Positions 35,931-47,644 of a stretch of DNA of 64,000 nucleotides are shown one piece after another. The stretch covers positions 176,068,297 to 176,132,296 of the forward strand of contig CM070874.1 in the NCBI GenBank assembly GCA_036365515.1, written 5' to 3'. A program made the position numbers and the translations under genes. Origin of the DNA: Torymus aiolomorphi (Eukaryota > Arthropoda > Insecta > Hymenoptera > Torymidae). The stretch's first letter is position 1. Every line of letters begins with the position of its first letter. Below the pieces are notes generated by a model. That model made no database searches and was not told the origin of the DNA. It worked only from the letters and a program-made list of their open reading frames with translations.

Positions 35931-36417
35931 TGTGACGGGATGGTTATTTGGGCTAAGGCACGTTTCACCTGCGTACCTTAGCGGTTCAATTCCATATCTC
36001 TCGGTTCAACTCTCGGAGACCCAATAGCCAGATTAGGCAGCGGACGCTACAACGCCGTGCAATGCTAAACCTAATTTGGTTACTTACCGTCCAACACGCA
36101 AGTCGAAGACTCGCGCTTTATTTCTCACCAATGACTCGAACTCCTCTCCTGGTCACTAGTTCATGTGCCGGCTGCTCAGATATAACGAAACGTATTCTCT
36201 TACGTAACGACCGCGGAGGCGTCGGGGAGCGGGGAATGACTAAGGTCGCGAAATGATAACTCGAGTGGTTAAAGTTAATAACAAAAGACTATGGTTTATT
36301 GAATAAAAGGTAAAATGAGTTGAATGAATAATTAATAATTTAGCCAGTGGAAGTGTCGCGTTGAAATAGGTTAATTTCCCTACCTAACGGTGCGCCAGCA
36401 CGTTATCTCTGACGTCA
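35931..36417 (-). repeat. Partial or diverged 3' LTR
   Basis: These 487 bp match 38672-39160 at high identity: TGTGACGGGATGGTTATTTG against TGTCACGGGGTGGTTATTTG, then nearly continuous similarity through CAGCACGTTATCTC. Beyond 36417 the two diverge, so either the rest of the LTR is a different subtype or it was replaced. Confidence 0.8.
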
Positions 36418-37028
36418 CTTAATCACGCCCGGCTGGTGTGAGTCAGCGCATTGCTGGGTGGCCTTCCCCTAGGGTATGCTAGACTTAGCTAGGTCGCTTC
36501 TAAGGTCATCGCTTACGTTACCTGGAGTTAAACACACTTCAAACCAGGCATCGTTACCGTCGATTCGACAAACAAATCGGGAACGGGATGCCTGGCGGTA
36601 CAAAGCGGATGCGGAGCTAAGCTTCGACGCATTTACGGCACTTGGCGAAACCCCTAGTCACTTTTATCAGTCACTGGTGTGCCTGGCCGGGAAGTGACCT
36701 ATCAATCAAGGCGCAATTTTTGGTAAAATTATCTGGCCCAAGATGCCACTTGAGGGGATCACCCGAGCTGACCCGGAGTCATTCGGCTTCCGGTCAAGGG
36801 GTCCTATCCCTCCGAGGATATTATACTCTCTTCTTTTCGCCTGAACGTCGACGACTTGGTCGATTTTCCTACCTCTCTTTCCACCACTCGTCGAACGATA
36901 ACAGCTGTACGATGTTTTTCTGCTCCGAAGTATGTTACCTGCCGTCGCTAGAATCTACCGTTGACCTGTCCTGCTCGTCACTTGACGTGAGCTTCTTTGG
37001 TTAAACGGTATATCTCAACGTCTATTCT

Positions 37029-37640
37029 TCAGCGATGACAGGCTGTGGCTCTCTCGGCTTCTCAGTAGCCTATCTCGCCACAGCCATAGCAGCGAATGAG
37101 ATCTGAGGGTTGTCTTTTACCTTCTCGACGGTCGTCCTTGCTCTTTAAGGTCCTCCAATGAGTCCTCAGGGCTATCCTTGACCTTTCTCGTCGGTCGTCC
37201 TTGCTCTTTGAGGTACTCGACCTTAGAGCTGTCCTTGACCTTGTCGACGATCTTCCTTGCCCTCGTAATGAGGTCTTTGTTTCTCCTTCAAACAATTTCA
37301 TGGAGCTTTCACTTCGACTGCTATGGTAATAATGAACTGTCATTGCTCACGCTGTCCTCTAATTCCTGACGTGGCGATCTTTGTTCGTTTTCTTCATCTT
37401 CCGAAAATCATCCGCTCTCTTCTTCGTCGTCACTGTTGAGCTCTCTTCACCACTGGTTCCTTTTTCATTCTTGCGATGTCTTTTTCTTTTCTTCATCGCC
37501 CTCTTCGCTGTTGCTTGCGGCATTTCTCTCTTTCTGGTGCCGCATATCACCAAGGTTTTGACTTGCCTTGGTGAGCCCCCCCCCTCCCAGGCTCTACCAT
37601 GGCTTTGAAGCAGCGGTTGAGTCCTGCTTACCAACGGCAC
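37029..37640 (-). pseudogene. Gag-like protein with one CCHC zinc knuckle
   Basis: The minus frames 37640-37359 and 37343-37062 encode a very basic, Ser/Arg/Lys-rich sequence (KKRKRHRKNEK, SKSKDDRRE repeated) ending in IRCYGCGEIGY, the beginning of a Gag zinc knuckle (C-x2-C-x3-G) with Tyr where His is expected and a stop right after it. A further open stretch upstream (about 37790-37640, EEFVPEEEVQALDVKIENLG) may be part of the same gag in another frame. Frame changes and the stop mark it as decayed. It would have packaged the element RNA. Confidence 0.6.
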
Positions 37641-38660
37641 CTGGGAAGAGGACTGTACCTTTCATGAAGGTTGCCCCTAAATTTTCTATTTTCACATCTA
37701 GGGCTTGTACTTCTTCTTCTGGTACAAATTCTTCCGTGTTTTGTACCAGTTATCTTGCTTGCTCGCTTGTCGTTTTCTTTCTACGCGCATTGGTGACTCA
37801 GAGCATGCTTGTGTGTGCGATTTCTAAAGAAATGGGATCGTTCCCTAAGGCACACCTTCTTTATATAAATAAATAAATATTAAAATATATAAATAATTTA
37901 TAATATTGGTTTTGTCTACCTAACCTACATGCTCTGAATTGCACCTCAAGTCGCAGACGGTTTGATACCAGTTGCTCGATTTCAAAACGCACTGGCTGGT
38001 TTTTCTCTTAAATGGCCAGTAATTGGTACTTCGATCCCGATTTAACACCAATTACTGGTTTGTTACTGTCTTCCGCTTTATTATATTTTTCACGTAAAAA
38101 AATTATGCGATTACAATTTTATATTTTACACAAAAAAAATATAAAACACGAGAAAAAAAAAATTTTCTACTAGCCAGTTCACCGCGGGTTCGAATCTACC
38201 CCTCAGTTCGATTCTTGTTCACCGGTTCAATTCTTTTGCGGGTATCGCATCTATTAGCCTTCACTAGGCTAGCAACTCGTATCGATTGAACACTCGTCGC
38301 AAATTTTGTCGAGTGCTCAATCCCGTGATGCTTCTCTTCACAATTTCTTAACATCACAAAAACAATAAAAATCTCGCTCGCAAACTAATTTCGCCTAGGC
38401 GCACCGTATCTAACTATTTGTCACGATGTTCTATAAAAAAATAGCAACTTTGTAGCCTACAGCAATTTATCTTGATTTTTCTCAAAAATCTTCGAACTTC
38501 TACCCCCAGAGAGTTTGCTGTAGGTTGGTTGTTGTACTTTAGTCACTTCCTTACTAAAAATCTAAAAAAAATCGGAAATACGCAAAAAGAAATTTTTGGG
38601 ATTCGAACTTTGCTCCTTCGAAGTCAAAATTTCGCGATATTCCAAAGCACACACACGTTT

Positions 38661-38671
38661 AGGGTGCCAGT
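38661..38671 (-). promoter_or_regulatory. Putative tRNA primer-binding site
   Basis: Reading on the minus strand directly inside the LTR: AC then TGGCACCCT. A TGG-starting 9-mer within a few bases of the 5' LTR is the usual primer-binding site form, complementary to the CCA end of a tRNA. I cannot say which tRNA. Confidence 0.5.
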
Positions 38672-40070
38672 TGTCACGGGGTGGTTATTTGCGCTAAGGC
38701 ACGTTTCACCTGCGTACCTTAGCGGTTCAATTCCATATCTCTCGGTTCAACTCTCGGAGACCCAATAGCCAAATTAGGCAGCGGACGCTACAACGTCGTG
38801 CAATGCTAAACCTAATCTGGTTACTTACCGTGCAACACGCGAGTCGAAGACTCGCGCTTTATTTCTCACCAATGACTCGAACTCCTCTCCTGGTCACTAG
38901 TTCGTGTGCCGGCTGCTCAGATATAACGAAACGTATTCTCTTACGTAACGACCGCGGAAGCGTCGAGGAGCGGGGAATGACTAAGGTCACGAAATGATAA
39001 CTCGAGTGGTTAAAGTTAATAACAAAAGACTATGGTTTATTGAATAAAAGGTAAAATGAGTTGAATGAATAATTAATAATTTAGACAGTGGAAGTGTAGC
39101 GTTGAAATAGGTTAATTTCCCTACCTAATGGTGCGCCAGCACGTTATCTCAGACGTCAGCTGTCTCGAGGGCTGACGTCACGCTCGCGGTAATATACGCT
39201 GTGTACGCGCGGTAACATAAGCCTCGCGTATAATATACGTAGCGTACTCGTCGTCTACATGAGTGAGAGAGCGGTCGCGCTCGCGTGTCGCGACACACAC
39301 ACACTTAATCTAGCCTGAGAGAGAATAGGCTACTAACGCATGTCGTCTGCGCACTTCGTATGCGCACTTGCCGGTTACAAACTGCCGGCAAGCTAAATCA
39401 TTGTCGGTGACCTTCTAAGGTTGATGACCCAAGCCTGTGCTCTCTCCGCACAAGAACGCCTATTCGGGGCCGCTTTCCAGGTGGCGACGACCCTGGACAA
39501 ACGGTTACGCGTACTTACTCGCGACGCGGTTGATACGTGCACGCTTACCGTTATTGTAGGTTAGATTCATACGGTGTGGCCTAGGTTTCTCGCAAGCATC
39601 CTCGCTGCTAGGCTGGCTTCATTGTATCGCCTCTCGTGATACTCTCTGCTGCTTTTGTGCCAGGCGAACATGCTTACTGCACTAGGATGTTGCTGGTTCG
39701 GGAGTACGACAGGTAGTTCTAGCCTGTCGCACTATCTCTGAGCTCTCCTCGTGTTTCCGTAGAAAATACGGTATAACACATTTCGCGGATCACGATAGTG
39801 GCCTCAGGATGCATCACGTATGCACTCCTGAGGTTACAACTATCAAACACTTCACAATTATCGCGGAAAACGCGATATCACCACGAACTCACTATCGCAC
39901 GCGACTCTCTCCGAACGATAACAACCACATTGATGTCGGTCGCGTCTGTGCCGGTACCTTCGTCATGCTCTCGATACAGCTCCAATACTGCATTGAGGCG
40001 CCATCTAACGTTCGTTACTGCGAATATATATATTGCCGATTTATTATCGACGTCGGTACGACAGGCCGTG

Positions 40071-40073
<3 letters not shown>
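38672..40073 (-). repeat. 5' LTR, about 1.4 kb
   Basis: In plus orientation it begins TGTCACGG and ends CCGTGACA, an 8-bp perfect terminal inverted repeat with TG...CA ends. A CAATAAACC word on the minus strand near 39045 could serve polyadenylation. The segment is GC-richer than its surroundings and has no coding domain. Confidence 0.7.
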
Positions 40074-40125
<52 letters not shown>

Positions 40126-40364
40126 GTATATAACTTTTATTTCCGGGATCTCAACCCCAGTCCGCTCAGAGTTCAGACAAGTGACTAAAGAAATAATATC
40201 CCTCAGGTTACCGACTCTCAAAGTTTGGACTCTAGAAAAGTCCCGGAAAAACGCTTATATTAAGTATTCCTTTCCGGAAAGTCCCGGAAATAACAGTCGA
40301 GTCCTGGAAATAACAGTTATATATAATAAAAAGTCCCGGAAAAAACAGTTACAGATGTATATAG

Positions 40365-40416
<52 letters not shown>

Positions 40417-40424
40417 CACATATA
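40074..40424 (+). mobile_element. (TA)n-bracketed iterated-word element, copy 4
   Basis: (TA)n at about 40074-40123 and 40366-40415 enclose 240 bp. The core GTGACTAAAGAAATAAT is at 40181-40197. The word TCCCGGAAATAAC occurs inverted once before the core (TTATTTCCGGGA) and about four times directly after it, with CGCTTATAT also shared with copy 1. It lies exactly between an LTR end (40073) and a Helitron 3' end (40425). Confidence 0.78.
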
Positions 40425-40640
40425 CTAGGGGGGCTTCGCCCCCTGCTCGCTCCGCTCGTCAACCTCTCTTTTTAGCGTGAATTGTTAAAAAAAATATCAT
40501 AGCAAAAGCTAATACAACTGGAAATCGTTTTCTAAAATATGTGTAAACTTAATTTTGTTTTTTAAATCTAGATATATTTATAATTCTTTTCTCTGTTCAA
40601 AAAAAGTCTTTTTCTAAATTTTTCAGATTTGCTCGAAACA
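40425..40640 (-). mobile_element. Deletion-derived Helitron: 3' end plus helicase remnant
   Basis: The minus-strand 3' end is identical in design to that at 25868 (hairpin GGGGGCGAAGCCCCC, CTAG, then T). Only about 70 bp upstream, minus-strand codons near 40540-40497 read FRKRFPVVLAFAM, the sequence that precedes the TINK helicase motif in the larger copy. The intervening C-terminal helicase region has been lost. The extent to the right is unclear. Confidence 0.6.
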
Positions 40641-41270
40641 GATTGCTCTAAATAGGTTGTACATTAAAAATGAAGTTGGAGAGACAAACACATAATTAAT
40701 CTCGAGACTGAAAAGTAATGCAACCTCGTGGTATAAATATGTTGGGAAGTTACAATTTGCTTTTTGATGTGTTGCAATTTCTCGACTAACTTTGAGTGCA
40801 ACAACTACGTGTACAATGACGTTATGATTCTCTATTGTTCGAAAAAAAAAATAGTTTTTTTCTAAATTTGCTAGATATGCTCGAATATTCATGCAGTGAA
40901 TAATCACAAAAATTTGGATCAAATAAATATGGAAAGTTATTTAAGTTTTAATGATATATAAAAATTGATTATTTTAAAAAATATAATAATGTGATTTAAA
41001 ATTAATCTTATAATTGTAGTTGCGGATTATATTTCATATGAAGATAAATATTGATAATAATGAATAAGGATAATCCTCTATTAAATAATATCATAAAACA
41101 TTTATTTTTTCTTTTAAATTTTCTGTAATTTTTTTTTTTAATTATTCTTAACGTTTATTAATTTTTAAAATATTAGGTATATTTATATTTAACAAAAAAA
41201 ATTCATAATATATGTGTAGTTCATTACTTCAGCTCTGATATTATTTGCTATTTATTGATTATAAACTAAT
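40641..41270. other. AT-rich DNA without a recognised gene
   Basis: A minus frame of 99 codons (40922-40623) exists but shows no domain, and part of its DNA is an internal direct repeat (TTTTTCTAAATTT...GCTCGAA near 40612 and 40858). It may be Helitron-derived. The rest is AT-rich. Confidence 0.4.
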
Positions 41271-41274
41271 TTTT

Positions 41275-42565
41275 CAGCAAAATCCAGTAATATTTTAATT
41301 CTTGTCCACCATTTTGAATTTTCAAAATCTGAGTTCAGATTCGTAATCAGCGAATCCAGAAAACTCTTATATACAATTTTCGACAAAAACAGGTAATATT
41401 TCAATTTTTGGCCGCCATTTTGTATTTACAAAATCTGAGTTCAGATTGCTAAGCAGCGAATCCGGAAACCCACAATATACAATTTTTAGCAAATTCCGGT
41501 AAAATTAAAATTTTTTGCCGACATCTTGGGTCCATTATTTTGATTTTTCACAATCTGAGTTCAGACTCGTATTCAGCGAATCCAGAAATTCCGTATATAC
41601 AATTTTCAGCAAAATCCAGTAATATTTGAATATTTGACCTCCATTTTCGATCATCCATTTTGAATTCTGAAAATCTGAGTTCAGATTCGTAATCAGCGAA
41701 TCCAGAAACCCCTTATATACAATTTTTAGCAAAATCCAGTATTATTGAAATATTTTGACGCCATTTTGAATTTTTAAAATCTGAGCTCAGATTCGTAATC
41801 ATCGAATCCAGAAATCCTAATATGCGAATTCAGAAATCCCCCACATACAATCGCAAAATTCAGTACTATTTCAATATTTGGCCGTCATTTTGTATTTACA
41901 AAATCTAAGTTCAGATGCCTAATCAGCGAATCCGGAAACTTACAATATACAATTTTTAGCAAATTCCGGTAAAATTTCAAATTTTGGCCGCCATCTTGGG
42001 TCCACTATATTTGACCGCCATCATCGATCCGCCATTTTGAATTATCAAAATATGTTCAGATTCGTAATCAGCGAATCCAGTAAAATTCTATATACAATTT
42101 TCAGCAAAATCCACTAATATTTCAATATTTGGCAGATATCTTCGATCCACTATATTGAATTTTCTGAATTCAGATTCGTCATCATGCAAATTCAGATATC
42201 CCCCATATACAATTGCAAAATTCAGTAATATTTCAATATTTGGCCGCTATTTTATATTTACAAAATCTGAGTTCAGATGCCTAATCAGCGAATCCGGAAA
42301 CTCACAATATACAATTTTCAGCAAAATCCAGTAATATTTGAATATTTGGCCTCCATCTTCGATCAGCCATTTTGAATTTTGAAAATCTGAGTTGAGATTC
42401 GTAATCATCAAATCCAGAAATCCCTTACATATATTTTTCTGCAAGATCCAGTAATATTTTAATATTTGGCCGCCATCATCGATTCTCCATTTTAAATTGT
42501 CAAAATCTGATTTCTGATTCATTACCAGCGAATCCGGAAACACGCTAATAAAATTTTTAGCATAA
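41275..42565. repeat. Satellite-like tandem array, period about 107-145 bp, about 11 units
   Basis: The landmark GCGAATCC(A/G)GAAA recurs at about 41349, 41456, 41576, 41696, 41802, 41925, 42070, 42287, 42407 and 42526. Each unit also has ATACAATTTT.AGCAAA, CAGTAATATTT.AATATTTGGCCGCCAT, CCATTTTGAATTT and AAAATCTGAGTTCAGATTCG. Units vary in length by deletions, suggesting an old array. Frames in it (for example 42660-42247 minus) are repeats of the array and not genes. Confidence 0.9.
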
Positions 42566-42589
42566 TATGAGGAATGGATTAAGTATTTC

Positions 42590-42765
42590 GTGATAGGTGG
42601 AGGGGGGTGGAGGGGAGTGGTGGGGAGTGGTGGGGGCGGAGGGGGTGGAGGGGCAGGCACCCTTCAAAATAACGTAAAATTTGGAAGAATTTCACGGCAA
42701 AAATGGAGGGGAAGTGTAGGGGAAGTGTATGGGAAGTGGAGGGGGTGGAGGTGGTAGGTATCCAT
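42590..42765 (+). repeat. G-rich, GGTGGAGGGG-type low-complexity tract
   Basis: About 65 bp of nearly pure G with single T or A spacers (42594-42658), then a spaced second block (GGAGGGGAAGTGTAGGGG, about 42700-42755). At least four runs of four or more G lie close together, so the plus strand can form G-quadruplexes. Confidence 0.85.
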
Positions 42766-42896
42766 TTTGAGCCTAACAACTATGTAATATAGCAAGATAT
42801 ATATAAAAGAAAGTTTGTATTTATTTGCGTTGAAAACAGTACGCGACCCTCGGGAAAGGATACCCAACGAATCTGTGACAAGATAGTAGCTTCTAT

Positions 42897-43590
42897 TAAG
42901 GTAATTTGTATCCAAATAAACTTGCATCACTGCAAAAGCGCCTTGGCGATATTAGCCAGACGTATGGCAAGGATGCACACATGTATATCGCTCGTTCAAG
43001 AGCCTTGGCTATGCAATGCCAGGATAGCCGATCTGTGGTATTGTGGTGAGCTGATATACGGGAGGGAGGATCACTCATGAACCTGCCTCTTGGCTAAGGG
43101 CCCAAGAGAAGAAGCCCTACTCAAGTACTGCTTACACGAGCTGGCCACGGCTAAGATTTGGTACAAAGGAGAAAGTCGAGATGAGGGAAGTGGTTGTTGC
43201 ATCAGCCTATCTCCCTTACGAATCAGACTTCTGCTCTGTGGCGGAGGTAATAGCCAAGGGGTGGCATATGTTGTTTAGGTGCGATTCTAACGCACACTAC
43301 CTCGCGTGGACCAGTTCGGACATGAACTACAGGGGCGAGAAGCTCATGCAGTTCCATCACCAACCTTGACTTCTTGAACAGAGGGTGTAAACCTACGTTC
43401 CGAAATGCGAATAGAGAGGAGGTCATTGACACCACCTTAGCTACGAGAAATATTGAGCGTGCGATCACGAGCTGGACAGTCTCGGATGAGATCTCCATAA
43501 CGGATCACAATCATATAGTTGTCGAAATCAAAGGTCTGTCTTCATCAGAATCAAAGGGTGTCTTTCATTCAATTGCAACGACTTGCGGCT
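42897..43590 (+). pseudogene. LINE ORF2 apurinic-type endonuclease fragment
   Basis: Across shifting frames the sequence encodes the N-terminal endonuclease of an R1/Jockey-type LINE: NLHHCKSALAILARRMA, ISLVQEPWLCNARIA, VVVASAYLPYESDF, LFRCDSNAHYLAWTSSDMN with YRGEKL, and PTF...REEVIDTTLATRNIE, then WTVSDEISITDHNHIVVEI. The DxNAHH-like and SDH-like motifs are the catalytic signatures of this endonuclease; here they read DSNAHY and TDHN. Frameshifts near 43070, 43180, 43260 and 43360 break it. RT and downstream domains are absent. It may be from the same clade as the RNase H fragment at 4.3-5.4 kb. Confidence 0.82.
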
Positions 43591-43689
43591 CATTTTGTTA
43601 CTTATGAAATTTGAGGGTAGGTTCGCGGTAACGATATTGTTGTATAACCGATATGAACGGCGCTAGATCTCATTGTTTATCGAAATTCA

Positions 43690-43935
43690 CGAAATTCACG
43701 TATTATGAGTATCAAAGAAAGTGTTACAAAATATACAAAAACTGTAAGATAGTGTATAAAAATGTAAAAAAGTGTAAAGAAAGTGTAGAAAAGGGTAAAA
43801 GAATGTAAAAAACGTCCGAAATTCGGTAGTTTTTTACACTTTTTTAACACTTTTTTACAATTGTTTACACTTTTTTTACATTTTTTTTACATTTTTTTTA
43901 CATTTATCTACATTTATTTACATTTTAAAATTTTT
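43690..43935. repeat. TGTAAAAAAGTG short-repeat hairpin
   Basis: About 43735-43820 consists of variants of GTGTAAAAAAGT. After a centre near 43830, the complementary ACACTTTTTTTACA variants fill 43840-43935. The whole can form a long imperfect hairpin of short tandem units. Confidence 0.75.
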
Positions 43936-44116
43936 GCTAGGGCATATATAGATAAACAAAAAGAATATATTTACCCGTATGTCTTACTAGCATCATCAAG
44001 TAGCAGAAAAAGCCCCATTAATGTGATGAATAATTTTTTTCTTACTTCACAGAATTAAAAACATTAAGAATTTTGTTTTAATATAAGTGATACACTATCT
44101 TTTTCATGACGTGCTA

Positions 44117-44117
<1 letters not shown>

Positions 44118-44170
<53 letters not shown>

Positions 44171-44365
44171 GTTTTATGTTAGTTTCCAGGACATTCCAGA
44201 TGTTTAACGTTGGTTTCGGGGACATTTGTTAGTTTTGGGGACAGTCCCTGAATCTACATATGTTTAACGTCAGTTTTGAGGACATCGGCCCCCATAAGAG
44301 ACATTATTTCTTTAGTCACGTATAGGTATACAGTAACATCGGATCCTGGGAACTAACGTTATACA

Positions 44366-44420
<55 letters not shown>
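44118..44420 (-). mobile_element. (TA)n-bracketed iterated-word element, copy 5
   Basis: (TA)n at about 44120-44166 and 44370-44418 enclose about 205 bp. The core is on the minus strand at 44319-44303. The iterated word is AACGTTAGTTTCGGGGACA or variants: four copies on one side of the core and one inverted copy (GGGAACTAACGTTATA) on the other, the same architecture as copies 1, 2 and 4 with a different word. It is not adjacent to another recognised element, so it may show the natural boundaries best. Confidence 0.75.
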
Positions 44421-46019
44421 TTATTTATATGCAAAAACCCAAAAATTGATTTTTTGAATGATTTTCGCTCGAATGTACCGGATCCTTTAAAGTGACGAAA
44501 AAATTCGAAACTCTTAAGTTTACGTTCGTAGCCTGAAAAATAAATCCTTAATCTTGTCGGGATGACGAAATGTTTAACGCTTCAAAACGGTTTGCTAGAA
44601 GGCTGAGAAATAATGATTAAAAATGGCCTTTTTCACGCCGCTCATGAAAGTAAAAAAAAAACCGCTGCCAATTCATTGGCACGTAGCTTCCTCAAACTTA
44701 ATTTACTGATTCCTTGAATTTATTTTTAATTCCAATATTTAAAATTTAATACTTTATTTTATACGGTGAGACTATGTTAAATGGTTTGTGACTTTCTATT
44801 TTGACTCTTTCTATTTTTTATGATTAAAAAGCAATTATTATTATACAATTTTATATTTTACAAAAAAAAAATTCATTGTCCACAAAAAAAACAAAAAAAT
44901 GATCATCACGACCAGATATTCGAGATTAAAAATTTTTTTTTAATGTTTTTTAATACTGATATCTCAGAGAATATTTGATCAATTTGAAATTTTAACCAAT
45001 TATTACAATTATTTATCACAATATATTATTATTTAGTTAAATTTTCAAGAGAAATATATTATTTCTTTATTTCTTTTGATAAAAAAAGTTATTTAAAAAA
45101 TACTTGTGTTTTTATGAAAAAAAACCAGAAAATTTTGTTATAGCTTTGATTCAAAAATTTTCGAAGTTAAAAAAATTTATTTGTCTTTGAGAATTTTCCA
45201 TTTATTTTCCATTTATTAATCAAAAATTCAACGCTCATCGTTCGTCATCGCCTTCGGCTTAGAAACATACGCATGGAAAATATACGTTATTATCATCTAT
45301 TTATTGTTTTGATATCATTTCCACACCACCTAGCGGTAGATATCATGGCGCGTTTTTTTTAAAGAAAATATAAAACTTTTGTATTTTGAGATTAATATTA
45401 GTTTTAGTTACAAGAGCGTAAAGTTGAACTTTACGTCCGCTTTACGCTCGTTTTGCGAGCATTATTTTTCGTTATATTAGACCTAAACATAAAGTAAAAC
45501 GCGAATATGTGTATGGGTTGCTGATAAAAAATTTAATTTTACACTTATAGTACGTAAATAAATATTTTAATATTTTTAATTTACTCCAACTAAGCGTAAA
45601 TTTCAACTTTATGCCCGTAAATCATAAATATATTCGCTTATTTTACGCATAGTATTACGAAAATTAATTTATGCGTTTATATTTTCTGAAAACAAGGTTT
45701 TATATGTTAGAAAATATAATTTATTTAAAATGAATTATTTAAATAAAAATAATATATAAATAATATTAAATAAAAATAATATAAAATAATATTATATGAG
45801 ATATATAAATTTTACAAATTAATTTAAAGATTTAAAAAAATAATAAAACCTTGTATTTAGTGGTGTCCCCATTTGCATAATATAATATGTATATTTCGCC
45901 TTAACTTTACATTTAATTTATATTATTGAAATTATTTTTTAAAATAATATTATGCAAAAAGGCCTAATCCACTTTTGCTTTCATTTATTTTATTATTAGT
46001 GAAAAAAATAATAAATAAT
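44421..46019. other. AT-rich intergenic DNA with dispersed repeat pieces
   Basis: 44660-44755 matches (inverted) the end of the insert at 32693-32745, including CGCTGCCAATTCATTGGCACG. Around 45415-45470 short palindromes built from GAGCGTAAAG and its complement occur. Otherwise low-complexity AT-rich sequence; no gene is supported. Confidence 0.5.
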
Positions 46020-46735
46020 TCAACTGAAAAACTTTTTGTAATTGATGAATGTAGATCCTGAATTAGGTGGTTTCTTCATATTAAAGTGTTTTCCATCAGG
46101 TGCTCCCAAACAATGCGGTAATTGCCATAAGTCTTGCTACCCTTTTGCTATTTTTAACCAAGTTCTTCTATTTAAAGGAGGAAAATAAAGTGGCATCAGT
46201 TTTTTTTAAACTACCGAGCAAACTTCATCAATTATCTGAAACATTGTTGATAGTCCAATCCGGTAAAATTTTGAAAAGAATTGAGGGTTGCCCCCGTTAT
46301 GTAGAAAACTAAAAAGTAGAGATATTTTTTATTAACTATTAACTAGGATTAAGTATAGTACTGTGATATTTTAAATTTATACAAAACATTAACACACCTT
46401 AAAACTACAGCAAGTTTCAACTCAGCTGATAGAGGTTTACGTGGACCATGTTTGGTTAATTTTCTTTTTACTATTTTAAAAAGATAATTAAACGATGCAA
46501 CAGACGTTCCAATTAATCTATAGAACTCTTCATGATCTTCAAGTTTGTCATAGATAAAAATCTTATTATAACCACCTATTGCATCTCTAATGTTATTTCT
46601 AAGGTGTGCTTTCACCCACCATCTTCTAGAACTTAGAACAGCTTTCCGTAATTTTATTAAACGCTTTAATTTTAGCAACAGTAACAATGTATAAAATAGA
46701 TTTAAAAGTTGCAAAATATCCATGTTCCTAATAGT
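46020..46735 (-). pseudogene. PIF/Harbinger-type nuclease (transposase) remnant
   Basis: The minus frame 46723-46349 encodes RRWWVKAHLRNNIRDAIGGYN and FYRLIGTSVASFNYLFKIVK, then LSAELKLAVVLRCVN, the typical N-terminal half of a PIF/Harbinger nuclease. After a frameshift, minus-strand codons from about 46257 to 46020 read GLSTMFQIIDEVCSVV, a stop, RTWLKIAKG, a stop, then WQLPHCLGAPDGKHF and PPNSGS, which contains the first catalytic Asp (APDGKH) of this family. The coding match ends near 46020, so the rest of the DDE domain is missing. Two stops and one or more shifts show that it is dead. The partner Myb-like protein is not seen. Confidence 0.85.
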
Positions 46736-47640
46736 TAGAATTCTATAAAAAATAAAATTAAGTTACTGAAAACTATCTATTACTTGCATTCATAATTTTC
46801 AATAAAAAATAAAATTAACTTACTGAAGTCTAAGTATAATCTATTTTTTAATCTATTAACGGCATTCTAAGTATAATTGCAGAATAATGATGAGAAATTT
46901 GCCACTGATCTGCTTCAAAGTCCAATGTAATTCTTGTGCATATAACCTCTCCTTCGTACTCCAATACTCCAAAACAAGTATAGGTCTGTTCCACTTTAGC
47001 CTCTGACGCTGACTTTAATAGATGTCGAACAACAATTTTTTTCGGTTGCTCACATGGCCCAACTCACAGCGCATAAGGCACGTAATGTGGATTCACGGTA
47101 ATGCAAATAGGGAAATGTACTATAGGTGAAGCCAATAAAGTGTTCAAAACTAAACTGAAAAAATTCTGCTATTTGTAATATTTTAACTTTTACTCAAAAT
47201 TTCTTAAAATGTTATTACACTTTTTCTAATGTTTTCAAATTAAGTCTTATGCTAAAATAGAAATTTTTCTTAACAAAATTATTACATTTCTGAAAATTAT
47301 ACTTTAACAATGAACATAATTTAAATTTAAGATATATGTTTCTTACAAGAGATATATTCATTTTTACAAACTATGTACACTCAAATGAAGAATATCAACG
47401 GGCAAAAATGTCCCAGGTTAAAAATAATATATACATACAACACATCATCACATCACATCACTGTAGTAATCTCTAAGCGCGCTTAGCACGCTGTAATTTT
47501 ATCAAAACTGCACCACTTTTTTTTTTAACCTAGCAACCCATTACTTCCACCAATCAAATCACGAATAAATTGATATCATAACTAATCCATTATTTTTTAA
47601 GATAAGTGATAGGATTAGGAAGTTATAACCTTTTTTAAAA
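46736..47640. other. AT-rich DNA, no gene seen
   Basis: No frame with a recognisable domain. A short segment repeats (AATAAAATTAA.TTACTGAA at about 46750 and 46805). A GCGCGCTTAGCACGC-like short palindrome lies near 47478. Nothing further can be supported. Confidence 0.5.
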
Positions 47641-47644
47641 AAAG

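Larger units (their letters stand above)
35931..40073 (-). mobile_element. Gag-only LTR retrotransposon, minus strand
   Basis: Two related LTR blocks (35931 onwards and 38672-40073) enclose about 2.3 kb with a gag-like frame. The outer edges both contact (TA)n, so a target duplication is possible but cannot be delimited. On the minus strand TGGCACCCT follows the 38672 LTR edge after two bases, like a primer-binding site, and the zinc-knuckle gag is also on the minus strand. No protease, RT or integrase is present: pol is deleted, making it non-autonomous. Ty3/Gypsy-like is the likeliest group from the CCHC knuckle and LTR ends. Confidence 0.65.

Noticed and set aside
38180..38230. GGTTCGAATCTACC, similar to a tRNA B box
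   Set aside because: No A box, acceptor stem or cloverleaf can be built around it; not a tRNA or clear SINE.
42247..42660. 137-codon minus frame with a Pro-rich start
   Set aside because: Translation of the satellite array and the G-rich tract, not a protein gene.
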